This document shows, piece after piece, positions 42,401 through 54,593 of a stretch of DNA of 64,000 bases (position 1 is its first letter; every line of letters starts with the position of its first letter). The translations under genes and the position numbers were made by a program. The stretch is from Hydractinia symbiolongicarpus (Eukaryota; Cnidaria; Hydrozoa; Anthoathecata; Hydractiniidae), in contig NC_079877.1 of assembly GCF_029227915.1 (NCBI RefSeq), positions 26,313,851-26,377,850 of the forward strand, written 5' to 3'. The notes beneath the pieces are model-generated. The model was given only the letters and a program-made list of their open reading frames with translations, had not been told where the DNA came from and ran no database searches.

Positions 42401-45400
42401 AATATTACGCACAGAAAAACTGTGCATTGGAGGGTCACGTGACGAGGCCTCCTCCATGGCCATGTTCGTCTCGCCGTCCTGAGATAAAAAGGAGACAACA
42501 GGCGCTGGGAGCGAGGTTGATAAAAACACTATAAATGTTTTAAAGATAAAAACATAAAAAAACAGGTTAAAATAAATCAAAAATTAAAACCTCAAAAAAT
42601 TTGTTTGCTCGGCGTGTGGTAAACGAATAGGATTGGATTCTACTCTTGCGCCTGGTCGCTGCGACCAGACGAAATGTTTTTAAGAGCATCTGATCAGCTT
42701 GCATTTTTTTACAGCTTTGAGCTACTTAAACTTATGACCCTTGTTTTGCCCACTAACAGTAACGCATTGTTTTGTTCTAGCCTGTATCTCAGGTATTACA
42801 TGAAACATTTTGCAAGTTTAAGATAAAACCATGGGGTAATACCTATTTATTTTAAATGACGGAACAACAATATAGGAATTCTGTACAAAACGGGCTACTT
42901 GCGATCATGAAACAATATTACACACCAACTAGAATCCGAAATCTTTTAGCCTGCAAGGGCTTTTCATTAATTTGTTTATTTCTCCTGTTAATTTCTTCAG
43001 ATTCAATATTTATTTGGTAAATATGACGCTTTCTTTGTCAATGAGAATGACTTTCACGAAGTTTTATTTTTGGAAAATGACGCAATTCTGTGCCAATCAG
43101 AAAACCAACAAAGGAGCAACACATACAAGTAAGTTGACCATTAAAGACGTTTAAGTTAAATTTATAAATAAATAAATGATATTATTTGTTTGTTTGTTTT
43201 GTTTTGTTTGATTGTTTGTTTTTGTTGTTGTTTTGTTTAAACTTGCATTTAGAGTTGTTATGGAATATGAAATGTCGACGATAGATAAAATCTCACGAAA
43301 CACGAAAAGGTAAAAGAAATACTGATGATGATTTGTTTAATTCATTTCGGATAGCGTAGAGAGGGTAGTACTCAACCCTTTTTTATATGACTCGCCCCCT
43401 CCCACCCTAAATATTTCTATATCATTTTTTTATCTGCTACTTCATTAAGCTGATAATCGTAGCAAAATTATGAAGAAAGTAGCAGTACTTTGAATGTTTT
43501 TAAGTATCTACTAATACTCTTTTTTTTCAACAAGAAATTGCACGCTAATTCATGTGCACATAATGGTGATATCTAGCACTGTTGTTGCACCATGTTATGT
43601 CAGAAATTCAAAATTCGTTATTTCAGAATTCTTGCCAAAAATAATCTTTTGTTCAGAAGACGATTCTTAGTAGGTGTTACCATGCATGTTTATTTTTTGT
43701 TTAATTTATTTTAGTTGCAATTTAAACAAAGAAATGAAATCATACCTAACTGTAAGTTATTAACATCATACATGACTATCAACAACTTTTTTATGACCAT
43801 CTGTGGTATAATGTTTAGTCTATGTTTATACCTTTTTTTCTGTTTAGGCGTGTTCAAAGTATTCTGAGAAAAAATTTATTACGAAATTGTCAGGTATACT
43901 AATTTGGTTTTGCTTTCACGATAGAATTAACCTTCCTTCCCCATATCTGCTACCATAAAATTTAGAGTAAAAATATGGATTGGTTTATTGATTTTCTTCG
44001 TCACTTTTGTGTAATACAATTTAAGGAATCAGGTGTATATTACACCAGTTAAACCACAATAAGGAAGGAAAGTCCTAGGATTTTAAATTAAAATACCAAA
44101 TGTCGATTTTACAGTCTTTGACAGCGCGTTATGTTTTTTTAGCGTTCCAGTCATGGTTTTTGGAGAGTGTTCGAGAGAATATTTGTTGTAATGTTAATGA
44201 ATTGCGACAGGTGTGTCCAATAAGTTAGAATTTATTTAATATGTTACGTGTAAAAGTTGTGATTGGTCTAAATAATGAGGGAGGGGGGGGTGGATTGCAT
44301 CATATCTTTCCTTAAGAAAGTTAATTGTCACGAAAACTAATTTTTTGCCACGTAAGCATGTTTAAAAAGTGGCAAATGAGAAAAAAAATAGAAAGTGGCA
44401 AATGAAAAAAAAAATAGTGTGAATCGTTTTTTAAAAAACAGAAAAAAAAACCAACGAAAGTTAGTAGCCTAAGATATATTTTTCATTTTTTTCCTAATAC
44501 TTTTGTGTTCAAAAATTGCTGACATTTTCGCTTTTTCGTACAGATTATACTGAAAAAAGCGCACATTCTCGTTGCAGATGTAACTAAATGTTGAACACCG
44601 ATTGTGTTTTGTTAAATTATTTTTTTTTTCCATTTTTAATTTGTAACTCAGGTAATTCAGTTTTTCTCCAATACAAGATTTTTGATGATGTAAGATTTCA
44701 AAACTGCTGACGTGAATTTAAAAAAGTAGTTATGCTGTTCATTAATTTATATAGCTGAATTATTTATTTATTTATTTTTAGCTTTGCAGTATCAGCACAA
44801 AACTTTACTTGATGAAGTTGCAAAATATTTTAAAAAATGTAAGTTAAATTAGTTTCATAAATATTTGCTAGCCTGGACCAAAGAGATCTTTTTTAGCCTC
44901 CTTTCCTGAACACTTGTTTTGCATAATTAATTCTAATTAATAAATTCAAACTGATGAATAAGCAATGTGTTTTTTTCTTAATGTTTTTTACATATATGAA
45001 GATAATCGCTAATGCAATAAACGAATTTTTATTGAGTTTGATTTTTTTTTGTCAGTTACAAAGAAAGATAAAAGAGTTTTTTTCATGTTTAGGAAGAATT
45101 AAGAATACAACAGAAAGATTTCAGGTAGCTAGTTTTTTTGTAGAAGAATAAAAATTGTTTTATAAGGTAGATCGATTCACCCAGAACATCCCTATAGTTT
45201 TAACACCTCTATCGTAATATATACCTCAATTACAAAGAGGAATGTTTAAATTTTCTTTATTGTCTTAACTTACATTAATAACAAGATTTTTAGACCCAGA
45301 TATTTGAAAAAATATATATTTTCAGTCAAAAAAATCCAGACATTTTTTACCCTATTTTAGAAATCTCTCTATAATAATAGCCGTCGTCTGTCTGTCTCTG

Positions 45401-48400
45401 CGCGGACCCCCGCTGAATTAAAAAATGATGTTACGGAAAAACGAATATCAAATGCGATATATTTTTATCCACTTTGTTGCGAAGGGTAAATATAAAGGAC
45501 GGGCGAACCCGTGGATTTTTCCACGGGCAACGACTAGTTTTACTCATAATTTCGACGAGATTAATGACAAGGTTTAAGACGTTCGCTCGATCGTTTGGTT
45601 GTTTGTGTAGAAAAAGACATTGGTCTAAAAAACATAAAATCACTATATTGCCACTAAGGCTTTAAATATGTCCTCTGGTGAAACAGAAATCTTCGAACTT
45701 CCAGATCTTTGCAAATTAAAAAGCTTTGCTAAAAATTTCAAAGCCCACCCAATGTAGGAAACATTAATTTTTTTCTTGTCTACCAACCATAAAAAGGTAA
45801 TTGCATGCGAAAGATATTCAGAAGTCAAAATTTTAGAACGAGCGTTTTATTCGTAATAAAATTTATGCGAAAATTTTAGTAATTAATGTGTCACATTATA
45901 CGTATATAGTATCTTTTGATGCTAGTAACATTACCTAATATTTCTGAAGAAACCAATGTTAGCAACGTGTCATACAACGAACATGAGGTACAAAAAGGGT
46001 TGTTTAAGTGTTCCTAGATACTGACAGAAAAATATGAATTTGTATTAGTTCATTAAACAGTGAGCAAAATTCTATTTTTCTAAAATGTTAATCCCTAAAT
46101 ATCCGTATACAGTTTGGATTCGTACTGATTTGTTTAAAACATATAAAAATAAAATTGTTATTATTAACATATATTATAGAATAAGATGACGTGTTGGTGT
46201 GTGTCTGTATGTATTGTGTTGTTAGCCATATTTTATTTCAAGCAAACGAAACTCTGTATTTTTCTTTTCTATCAACGTTACCACACACTGTGACTAAAGC
46301 CAGTGCGCTTGCTACGAGGGTTAACAAACAGGTGAACCAAGCAACTATGAAAGTCCAACCCCATACTCTTCTTAAAACCTGTTTCGTATCATTTGTATCT
46401 TCCTTGTCTGCAAAAATAGAGGAAGCTATAGTGATGCATATGCAGGCTATAAACATATCTATTGTCATCATTACTCCTAAGATGGTCGGATCCCAAAGTC
46501 GGATCAACGAAGCGATAAAACCTATTGTTCCAAATACTGTTGCCATGACACCACAAATCTGTGCAGCTTGAAACCAAATTTGATTTTCTTCGAAATGGAA
46601 ATGTGCTGATTGATTGCAATTACTTGTGTGGCAATACACCCACAATCCATGATGCGCATGCTCTTCACCATTTAAAGTGACAATTTGCCCAGTGTCAAGC
46701 ACGTGAGAGCCATCTTGGTCCTGTATTTTCACCCATGTTTCACCAATAACTGAGACATACAAAAGAACAGTTGATATTCCGTATAATATAGCAGTCGATA
46801 TGTTCAACACTTTTTCTTTCATTTTTTTTATCTATTTAATTTCTTCTTTTACTTAATGTTGTTTTAAAATTTCTCTTTCTTGACTTCTCCCCTTCTGGCT
46901 GTCAGTATCTGCGATAACTTCAGTACTCAGACAGTTCTGTTTGCATTTAAAAAGAAAAACACGCTAGGTTTATATCACTCACACTTATGGTATAGAAAAT
47001 GTTTTAACCAGAAGTATCTTTGCTATTGATTGCTAGATTATTCATGAATATTAATTCAGTATTGAGTGTTCACATATGAGTTTAACGAGTTAAATGGAAG
47101 GCGGTGATAATATCAAATTAAATGTTTCTAGGATCATCAGTACTGCTGGGGTTGGTTAAGAATGGTTGTAGTCACAATAGCAACTGAGTTGGTCGTTAGC
47201 AACTGTTGTTATCGAAAAGAAATATACTTAAATTTTTTTATAAATAGAACATGATTCATATGTCTTTTTCGGAAATCGTTTGAAATTTTAGATCCGTACT
47301 TATTCTAAACAACCTTCAGATTAAATGTATTTTTGGCCATGCTTTTAAGAAGCTTGGAAAATAAAAATCGTGTCCTTTTTTTAATTAAAGAGCAACGATA
47401 CTTCTAAAATTGTCAGGAAAAATCTATTATTTGGGTAAAAAAGTTTTTATTAAAAGTTTTGTACAAAATTAGGAATTTTTTATTAAAAGTCCTGTACTAC
47501 GTTTTGAAACATTGGTGCTAAAATTACTACGAACCCGCCTTCCTTAATAGTATATTTTGTTTACCCTTCTAATAATAGATACATACAATTGATGTTATTT
47601 TAACTTGTCTGTCTGCCGCAGACGTCAATTCGCGTCAAACTGTAGAGAAGGAAATAAAAAATCGTTGATTCATTTTAGTTTTTTTTTCTGGTTAGTCTTT
47701 TGCATGAGTCAGGATGTGCAAGGCGAACAACTTTGTGAACTACACGGGTTCTTTTGCATGATTTTTTTTGTTCTTCACTTCGTTTCATTTTGTATACAAT
47801 AGAAACAACATGTGATTCTAGAATAGTAATGAAAAATGCTCACTTCAACATACGCTTAGCAAGTTTGGATTCGATAGAAACTTCCCGCAGCGTAATGCGG
47901 CAAACCGAAAGTCAGTATACGTCGTTTAGCAGCTACTATATATGGTGAAAACGCGCCGCGACGCATAATATTTTTTCAGTGTAAATTTAGCATAAGTTAA
48001 TGTTTGATTGTTCTCAACTGTTAATGCTACCAGCGGCTCTAATTCACGCTTTTCTTTTTATAGTTTGCTGTTTTTAAATCAAAGTTTTCACAGATCATTG
48101 TTTTTGATTTGTGTGGCAGTTACCGTAAATGACAAAGGTAAAATTCTCCTTGATCAAATATTCTCTTTAATGTCGATTTGGCACCTCTTATGGTGTGAGA
48201 TTAAGACAGTACTTGTCCGTCATGGTTGAACAATTATTTCATGTCAAAGCGGCTACCGGTTATATTTTGTTGATGAATAATTAAAGTAAATATTGTTGAA
48301 TACAAAAATGGCGGCTTGTAGAAACTTCTTTAAAATCATATTATCTAGAAACCTTATAAAATTTTAATTTTTGTCACATGATAAAAATGTGTAGCCGATT

Positions 48401-51400
48401 TTTTTCCGTAGCATTTAAATAGTTAAATAATATCGTTTTATCGTAGCTGGGTGAAAAATAATTAGAATTATAAACAAATTTTAGGATTATAAACATATTT
48501 TAGGATTATAAACATATTTTAAAGAAAATTAAGTAAATATAAATTAAAATAATAATAAAAAATTCTCGGGGGGGGGGGGGGACTGGGAGAGGGAGACTGG
48601 GAGTTGCCACACCCACCCACTTACACTAGGGTAAGTCACCTGCAACATACAAAATATTGGGCCTTCGTCGTCATTTTTACTAATATTCTTTATGGACTCA
48701 TGAATTTAAAAGTCTTGTTTAGGAATATTAAAGTTTAAATTTCGATACTTTAACAATACTGTGATTTGTTACTAGCTTCAGATGGAGATTTTATTGATAG
48801 AAGCGAGAACTAGATAGAGGAACTAAAAAAATAATAGAATTTTAAACAAAATATCTGTTTTTGTTTCTCGTCTTCTTTTGTTTCATTATCATCATCCAAA
48901 ATTAGACGTTTTCCTTGATTGATACACCTTCTGTTACGTCAAGCGGATACACGCTGTCATGCTGTCATCTACATTTACATCACTTTTTATTCCAAAAAAG
49001 TAACTGGACAAATGCATAATTTTTTGCAGAGAGAGGGGGTATCTTTTGAGTCTCTGAAGGCGACTTTTCGGGGGTGGGTGGCTAATTTAGGTGCCTAAAA
49101 AGAGCATTTGTTACAACTCCATCCTGATCAATCCAGAAACGAACCAGTTTTTAGAGATTTTATTTAGTATCTGAATAAAAAAAAGAAAAATCTTACATAC
49201 CTTAAGAATATTCTAGGCTTATTTTATTTTAAAAGATAACTGTGATATATCACTATACATGTAACTCCTCTCTAAGTTTTCTCGCCACTCGTAATTTCTA
49301 GAATGTTATTCCAGTATGGTGTGTGAAAACTGCTACAGATTTGGGATAACTTCTTACTTCCATTTTGTTTAGCTGATCAAAATTTTAGTTTATCTTGGCT
49401 TGCTAGCTCTTTAGATGTAAAAGTAAGTGAGCTATTTTTTTTATTATTTTCGTCTTGATTTATTTCACAAATTGAAAAAGATAAGACATGGTGATACAGA
49501 GTGTCTATCAGGCATCACCCTTGGCGTTATCACTCTTGATGTTATTAACCTTGGTGTTATCACCATTATATATTACTAAATCTGCCATTCATGAAAAAAT
49601 AAAGTAAAAAAAAGGTAAAAGCATATTTTTCAAGCTAAAAAAGTAATTTAATATTCCATTCGTTGTCTAATTTACATTTGTAGCGCGTGGCCTAGCGGCT
49701 ATGGAGTTTGCTTCGTAATCACAAGGGCCGTAGTTCGGTCCACAGCGCGGACATGCTTGAAAGTGTCTTTACCGCAGCAACGGATGTCGTGGGAGGGAAA
49801 ATGGATAAGCAATGCCTGCGTGCAGCTGATGTATACAATCATAACATTGAACCCACATGGATAAAAGTTTCGGACACTGAAGTGGCCATCTTGTATAAAT
49901 ATTCGGAATAATAATAATTACATAATGCCGTTATAATTTAGTTTGTCGATGTACATGCGATTCTTGAAACGTTCATACTTCACCAGCCATACCTACCCAA
50001 GCAAGTTACAAAGGTGAATATATTGCTTCAAGTGCATTCGTCATGTACCTAGAAACCGTTTTCAGTTGGTTATTGTCACTAAATTTAATATGGAAGAAAG
50101 TTTCTTTAGTTGACGCCTTACACTTAAATTGATATGATTTTTTCAGAAGGGGCGTATGCGTGGGCGTCGTGGGTGGAGGCGTCTTAAAAGGGAAGAAGGG
50201 GAAGGGAGTTAAAACTGGTAAATAAGAAATCTCAATTTTAGCTTTACAACATGTAGCTAGTATGTTTTATTTTCAAATACTGTGATGCTACATGGGTACT
50301 ACAATATTTGACATTACCTTTAAAATCTGCTCAAATATTTTTAAATCTTATAACTCATATTTCTTTGGATAAATATGAAAATGTTGTTCACACAATCTCC
50401 TTTATCTGTAATTTTTTTATGAAAAATACCGCCATCTTCTGAAAGAACTTTAAAAATTTTTTTTGAAACATCTTGAAATCTTAACTTTATAAAATAAGCG
50501 GCAATTGTGGTAGGTAATAAGCACATTGCTCAGCCTTCATAAACCCTTCTAATGTATTTTTTTCTTGTCTTATTGGTATTTTAATTAACTTTTCCCTTCC
50601 ACACAATACAACTATTACTTTTTGACACTACTATACTTTCTACTGTTATATTATTTTATTACCCGGGTAAAAGGGCGGCATCAATATTTCTGAATATTGC
50701 ACAATGTGATTGGTTAGAACTTACGTCATAGCGGGTTTAAATATGGTGGCATTAAATGAATAAAAGTAAACAAAACGCAAAAATTAAGTAAAATTACTTT
50801 TTTGTTTTCAAGAATTCTATGTTGCAGCTACAATAAAATCTTGTGATGTTTACACGATATTCGATTTTAAAAAACATATTAGTTAGTTCGAATGTACGTT
50901 CTATAAAGACATTGTTTCTACGTCCTGCTTATATTGTTATATTTTTGGTCGTAAAATGCACTACCCGGATAATAATCCATATAATAACTGTTTATTTTGG
51001 GAAATACCTTCTAATATTGATCTCTGTCACGTATTCCCTCACAAGCTCGGGCAATACTTTGACGTCGGTCAATATTTTCCGGTATTGCCCTCATAAACAG
51101 TTATTATAGGGTTATTAATTTGCGTTTTTCAGTAAGCATAACACAAGCATACTCTTAGCCTGATTGTTGTTTTTCGCACACCATGTAGTAGTTACATGCC
51201 AGTTACATGTGCCAACATTGTTTATGATTGTTTTGTTCAAATAGTTCCTGATGGGATATGAATTACAGCTCCTAACAGAATATATATGGAACGAGGTAAA
51301 CTATCTGGGTTTTCTTTTTTGTTTTGTTTTTTATTAGCTCAAAATGATTTCTCTATTCCCCATCGGTACTTCCACCAACATGGATCCTGAGGAGGGTTCC

Positions 51401-54400
51401 GCCAACCTCATCCAGACGCCCCAGCTTCTGTCCTATTGATGTGGTGGTTACTAAACGGATGATTCTTCCGCCTTGTTAAGTCAGTTCAAGTACTATAAAT
51501 CGTGTTTGTTATTGTGTATTTTCAGGATGATGTGTATGAATATTTTAAGTTCAACAAAGTTCAAAATAATTTCCATCGGAACGTAGATTTTCTATCGTAT
51601 GTGTTTATTATCTACCCACAATTTTTTTTCACAATCTGAGATACATACGGTGTCTTATTTCTCCTGCAAGTTATGGAGACCGCTCTGTTGAAGCGTCTGG
51701 CTAAATCTGTTTATCTGTTCGTGCATTAGCTACATCAGAATTTTGCTTCAAAAAGTTCTAACCTGTTTATATTAGAAATACTAACTATAAACTAAAATTT
51801 TAATCAGTGGATTCATTGTTTTGTTTTATAAATCAGTTTGTTTTGTTTCTTTGGTTTTAGACATTCGTTTAATGAGAACACATATAGCGTTCGAGCAAAA
51901 TATTTCGTTTTGAGACGTATGTATATTTGTTTTCGATTTGTTCGATTTAAACATTTTAAGCCATCAGCTGAAATTTTAAACAGGTATTTAAGGGAAAAAA
52001 TATCGTGAAGATACATTTTCGCGATTTGTAGGTCCAAATTTGCGGGAAAATGTTTCTTAATTGGCAAATTTATAGATTTCATTAGGAGAAAAGAAATTAA
52101 ATTGCGACTTGAAATTCAAATAGTAATAAATTCTAAAAAAAAGGGTGTTCAGATCTCCCCTTGGAAAGAAACCTAATATTTTTTCCATTTTTCGTAAATG
52201 CAGTTTTCGAACCTTCTTTTTTACGTTTAGCATAGATCTTAGGGGCTGTTCATTGGAGGCGAGGTGGCCCGGTTAACCGGGCTGCAACACTTGGGCGAGA
52301 TCTCGAAATGCGAGCCAGCTCGCCTTGCTGAGATCTCCGTTGTTTCTACCGGCGGGATGGATTTTTTCCATATGAACACACCAGTCCCCCGGGCTAACTT
52401 ACTTTGTTTTTGAGCATGATCAAAATTATTTGTTGAAAGCATTTTTTTTCTTGAAGGTTACCTTTTTTGTCAACTATTGGTGAAAATTATATTTATATTA
52501 TATGCATGGGAACAATAAATATAAAAACCCTTCAGAAAAATAACATAACAAATTTTATCGTGCATCTATCGTTGTTTTGGCGAATGAAGCATTATTTGTA
52601 GCTTAGATTTCATTTTTTGAAGAATCCCTGTAATTTAAATCTCCTTTAGAACGCGATTTAAAATATATGAAGAAACTTTCGTGACTATTTTCAGCCCGCC
52701 TAATCGGACCAGCTCGCCTCATAGGAACGTAACAAAATATCAGTCCGCCCAACCAGGCCAGCTTGCATCATATGAAGAGCCCCTTAGTGAATGTTTTTTT
52801 ACGTATTATTTGGAATATCTGATTAAAGAAGCACTGTGATCTCAATTAGTCATGTTTTTATTGTTGATCTTTTTGACGTTTTCATGTAGTTAAAAGAGTT
52901 ATGCAGAGTAGATTGCTTTTGTTGTGTGATAGACTTGGTTTAGACGAAAGTCAGGTAATCTGTTACTACTTCAGAAAGTCGAAGTTTTTTAAAAGTTTTT
53001 TTGTAAGTTTTATATTAAAATCAGTTCCGTTGGTACAAGATTAATAGCCAAACGTGTAATCAGTTATGTCAATATTATAATCTTCTCTGTCTGTCGAGCC
53101 AAAGATAGTAGCTGCCAGTAGCGGTGGGTGAATTCCCTGGGCCACTTTTATTTAAATAGGGATTTGCCAGCGCTTATTTTTACTGACTTTTATACAGACG
53201 CCAATTATAATGGCATATTGCTTTGTTGCGGCCAGAAACCATCTTTGTGTGTCAGTAAAATTTATCAACTTTTTAAGAAACACGCCACACCTCGAAACTC
53301 CTTATTGCTCCCCAAATTCGAGTCTATAAAAAAGAGTAGCAACTCTTCAAAATGCTATAGGTCTATCGGTTAGCACAGAAATTCAAAACTGAACCAACTT
53401 TTTATAATGATGGGTTATAACCGAATATAAACTGACTTTATTTTTACACATTTAGTTCCTGTACACATGGCCATGTTTGGAACATGCTATATTTTATAAA
53501 AACAAATTCACTAAAGGAAGAAACCTTGACCAGGTATCATTCAGTCATTTATTTTTGTTGTACTTTATGCCTCTTGCTACTGATAAAAGATTGAAATATG
53601 AATTTTTTCTTTCGTAGCTAATGCTGTGCGCTGTCTATGCTATTGCGAAAGTTATCGATAAAGAGGTCCAATTTCGACATCTGATTGAGTGTTATAAAAG
53701 CTTAAAGCTCGGACCAGATATGGTTAGTGAAATAATGATAAATACAATATTTAGGACGAGGAGTGGTAGTAAAAGCAGCCGACGCGAACAGCGATGCTAG
53801 AAAATTTGTAAATCTGAACAGGAAAGATAAACAACAATTTTTTTGATCAATAAATGGCATTGAAGGGATTCCATATATATGATTATTTTTATAAGCATTA
53901 ATATAAAGGTTAAACTCCCTTTTACAATCTTTTTTAGATTTTCAAACGTGTTTTTATCAGCGGCCGACATTATGATACAATCATCACTTTCTACAACGCG
54001 CTTTTTATGCCGATGTTGAAAGAATTTGTATTACAGTTTGGTTTGTACTTAAAGGTATCTCAAAAAGAAGTTCTTCTACGGAGTTATAATCTTGAATACA
54101 ATGCGTTGAGAAAACCTCCTCGCTAAAACCTTGATGTTCTAACCATTTACTGTACACCAAACTTAAATTAAGCTTATGACTTTTGTCTGATGCTCTGCTG
54201 GTGTTAGTACACGGGTCATTGCGAAATAACTGTTGTAGTTTATTTTTGTCTAGGATGAGTGTGCTGTTAATAGCTCGGCTGCCATCTTGAGTCCGTCTTT
54301 ACAAAAGTTGAGGTAACATATTTTTTACATACTTTTAAGGTGTGTTTTTCGGGGGAAAAGGTGAGTTAGTCCACATTAGCGACGACGGTGATATTTTTAA

Positions 54401-54593
54401 TAAGTAAGTCTGCATTAGCGACGACGGTGATATTTTCTTTGAGTTAGGCTAAGTAAGTTAAAACGACGATATTTTCAGTAAGTTTCCAAGATTAGTTTCA
54501 GCAGAAACGTATTCAGAGTTAGGCCACTGTTATTTTTTGTGTAGGTGCGAATTTAAAAGAAATATGTACTGGTATGATGCGCAATGTATGTAA
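36438..54593 (+). CDS. Retinoblastoma-family pocket protein, divergent (about 27 exons)
   Basis: E2F-binding cell-cycle repressor family. Exons: 36438-36578, 36862-36917, 36972-37064 (or to 37045), 37142-37219, 37622-37747, 37825-37910, 38884-38994, 39896-39921, 40215-40271, 40578-40631, 43001-43128, 43253-43309, 43715-43751, 43848-43893, 44143-44210, 44782-44838, 45056-45124, 49373-49422, 51245-51295, 51526-51596, 51861-51916, 52890-52954, 53456-53533, 53618-53722, 53938-54054, 54254-54312, 54545-54593. About 660 residues, shorter than the roughly 900 of human Rb/p107. The N-terminal cyclin-like domain is read from THLHTKAWEFWKSV and LSWFCCVGYVFIAGKH. Pocket B is the clearest part: LLLLCDRLGLDES, TWPCLEHAIFYKN, RNLDQLMLCAVYAIAKV and TFYNALFMPMLKEF. 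The C-terminus SPSLQKLR is very short. Weak points: the exon 3/4 phase, the exon 45056/49373 phase, and a possible 12-nt exon at 42781. I cannot say whether it is the Rb or the p107/p130 class. Confidence 0.85.
39052..39350. repeat. Dispersed repeat, copy A (Rb-like gene intron)
   Basis: Shares in order with 56143-56410: catttttcgaaat, gaatgct(c/t)c, ggtgggt(g/a)a, aacgt, taagagcctaag/gag, tgtaaa(c/t)attga and ccataaatt. About 300 bp, no coding capacity conserved between copies. Confidence 0.7.
40335..40457 (-). mobile_element. Nonautonomous Helitron copy (Rb-like gene intron)
   Basis: Minus strand from TCTACATTATAATACCC to CTAG at 40335-40338, with a degenerate 3' hairpin (cccgtggaaaaatctacagg). 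Same family as 45364 and 31921-32170. Confidence 0.7.
41343..41620 (+). mobile_element. tRNA-derived SINE, plus strand
   Basis: A tRNA-like head at 41343-41412 has an A box TGGTGTAGTGATAGCG and a B box GGTTCAAGTCC with tRNA-like spacing. A body of about 190 bp follows, ending in a 'cttacttactta' repeat tail. The body and tail distinguish it from a real tRNA gene. Confidence 0.75.
45364..45537 (+). mobile_element. Complete nonautonomous Helitron (174 bp)
   Basis: 5' end TCTCTCTATAATAATAGCC and 3' end CTAG, inserted between A and T with no target duplication. The 3' hairpin CCCGTGGATTTTTCCACGGG lies 6 nt (caacga) before CTAG. These are the defining Helitron termini. Best-preserved copy of the family in this window. 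Confidence 0.85.
46238..46822 (-). CDS. Claudin/PMP22-family four-span membrane protein, intronless
   Basis: 194 residues in a single exon. Four hydrophobic spans at about 8-28, 84-106, 112-134 and 154-178. The first extracellular loop carries the family signature: W at 'GETWVKI' (about residue 30), then HHGLWVYC and a second Cys in HTSNC (about 58-68), which matches claudin W...GLW...C...C. The cytoplasmic tail is short (DRKEKYRVSFA) with no clear PDZ motif. In animals this family forms cell junctions or modulates channels. It lies antisense inside an Rb-like gene intron; the lack of introns amid intron-rich neighbours could mean retroposition or an ancestral single-exon gene. The stop TGA runs straight into AATAAA (46232-46237), a possible polyadenylation signal. 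Confidence 0.88.
   Translation of the reverse strand: MKEKVLNISTAILYGISTVLLYVSVIGETWVKIQDQDGSHVLDTGQIVTLNGEEHAHHGLWVYCHTSNCNQSAHFHFEENQIWFQAAQICGVMATVFGTIGFIASLIRLWDPTILGVMMTIDMFIACICITIASSIFADKEDTNDTKQVLRRVWGWTFIVAWFTCLLTLVASALALVTVCGNVDRKEKYRVSFA
49505..49566. repeat. Short tandem repeat 'cttggtgttatcac'
   Basis: Four imperfect copies of an about 15-bp unit (cacccttggcgttat, cactcttgatgttat, taaccttggtgttat, cacc). Noncoding. Confidence 0.7.
49682..49920 (+). mobile_element. tRNA-derived SINE, plus strand
   Basis: The head at 49682-49750 has an A-box-like GTGGCCTAGCGG and a B-box-like AGTTCGGTCC, enclosed by GCGCG/CGCGG ends. A body of about 150 bp follows, ending in aataataataatta. Different family from the SINE at 41343. 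Confidence 0.65.
50981..51108. mobile_element. Small palindromic MITE
   Basis: Left arm ATAATAACTGTTTAT...GGAAATACC; the right arm read in reverse complement is ATAATAACTGTTTAT...GGCAATACC. Total 128 bp with no coding sequence. Lies in an Rb-like gene intron just before the FLMGYEL exon. Confidence 0.75.
52242..52783. mobile_element. PIF/Harbinger-like MITE with TTA duplication
   Basis: Ends GGGGCTGTTCAT and ATGAAGAGCCCC (inverted, one mismatch), flanked by TTA at 52239-52241 and 52784-52786. A 3-bp TWA duplication is the PIF/Harbinger hallmark. Subterminal GGCGAGGTGGCCCGGTTAACCGGG and its degenerate counterparts near 52700-52765 mark the two halves. 542 bp, noncoding, in an Rb-like gene intron. 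Confidence 0.7.
54362..54480. repeat. Tandem repeat 'attagcgacgacggtgatat'
   Basis: Two good copies and a partial third of an about 48-bp unit (attagcgacgacggtgatat, then taagtaagtctgc). Lies in the last intron of the Rb-like gene. Confidence 0.8.

Noticed and set aside
42343-42580. Overlapping ORFs in a GC-richer patch with 'cgctgggagcgaggttg'
   Set aside because: This motif looks like part of a dispersed repeat rather than a gene, but I could not find ends or a second copy in this window.
44114-44142. Earlier acceptor (ttttacag) for the Rb-like exon at 44143
   Set aside because: In the required phase it runs into a stop; the acceptor tgttttttag/CGTTCC keeps the frame and the pocket-like sequence.
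49682-49750. Functional tRNA gene
   Set aside because: A/B-box-like blocks are present, but the stems pair poorly and a SINE-type body with an aataat tail follows. The same applies to 41343-41412 and 11440-11510.
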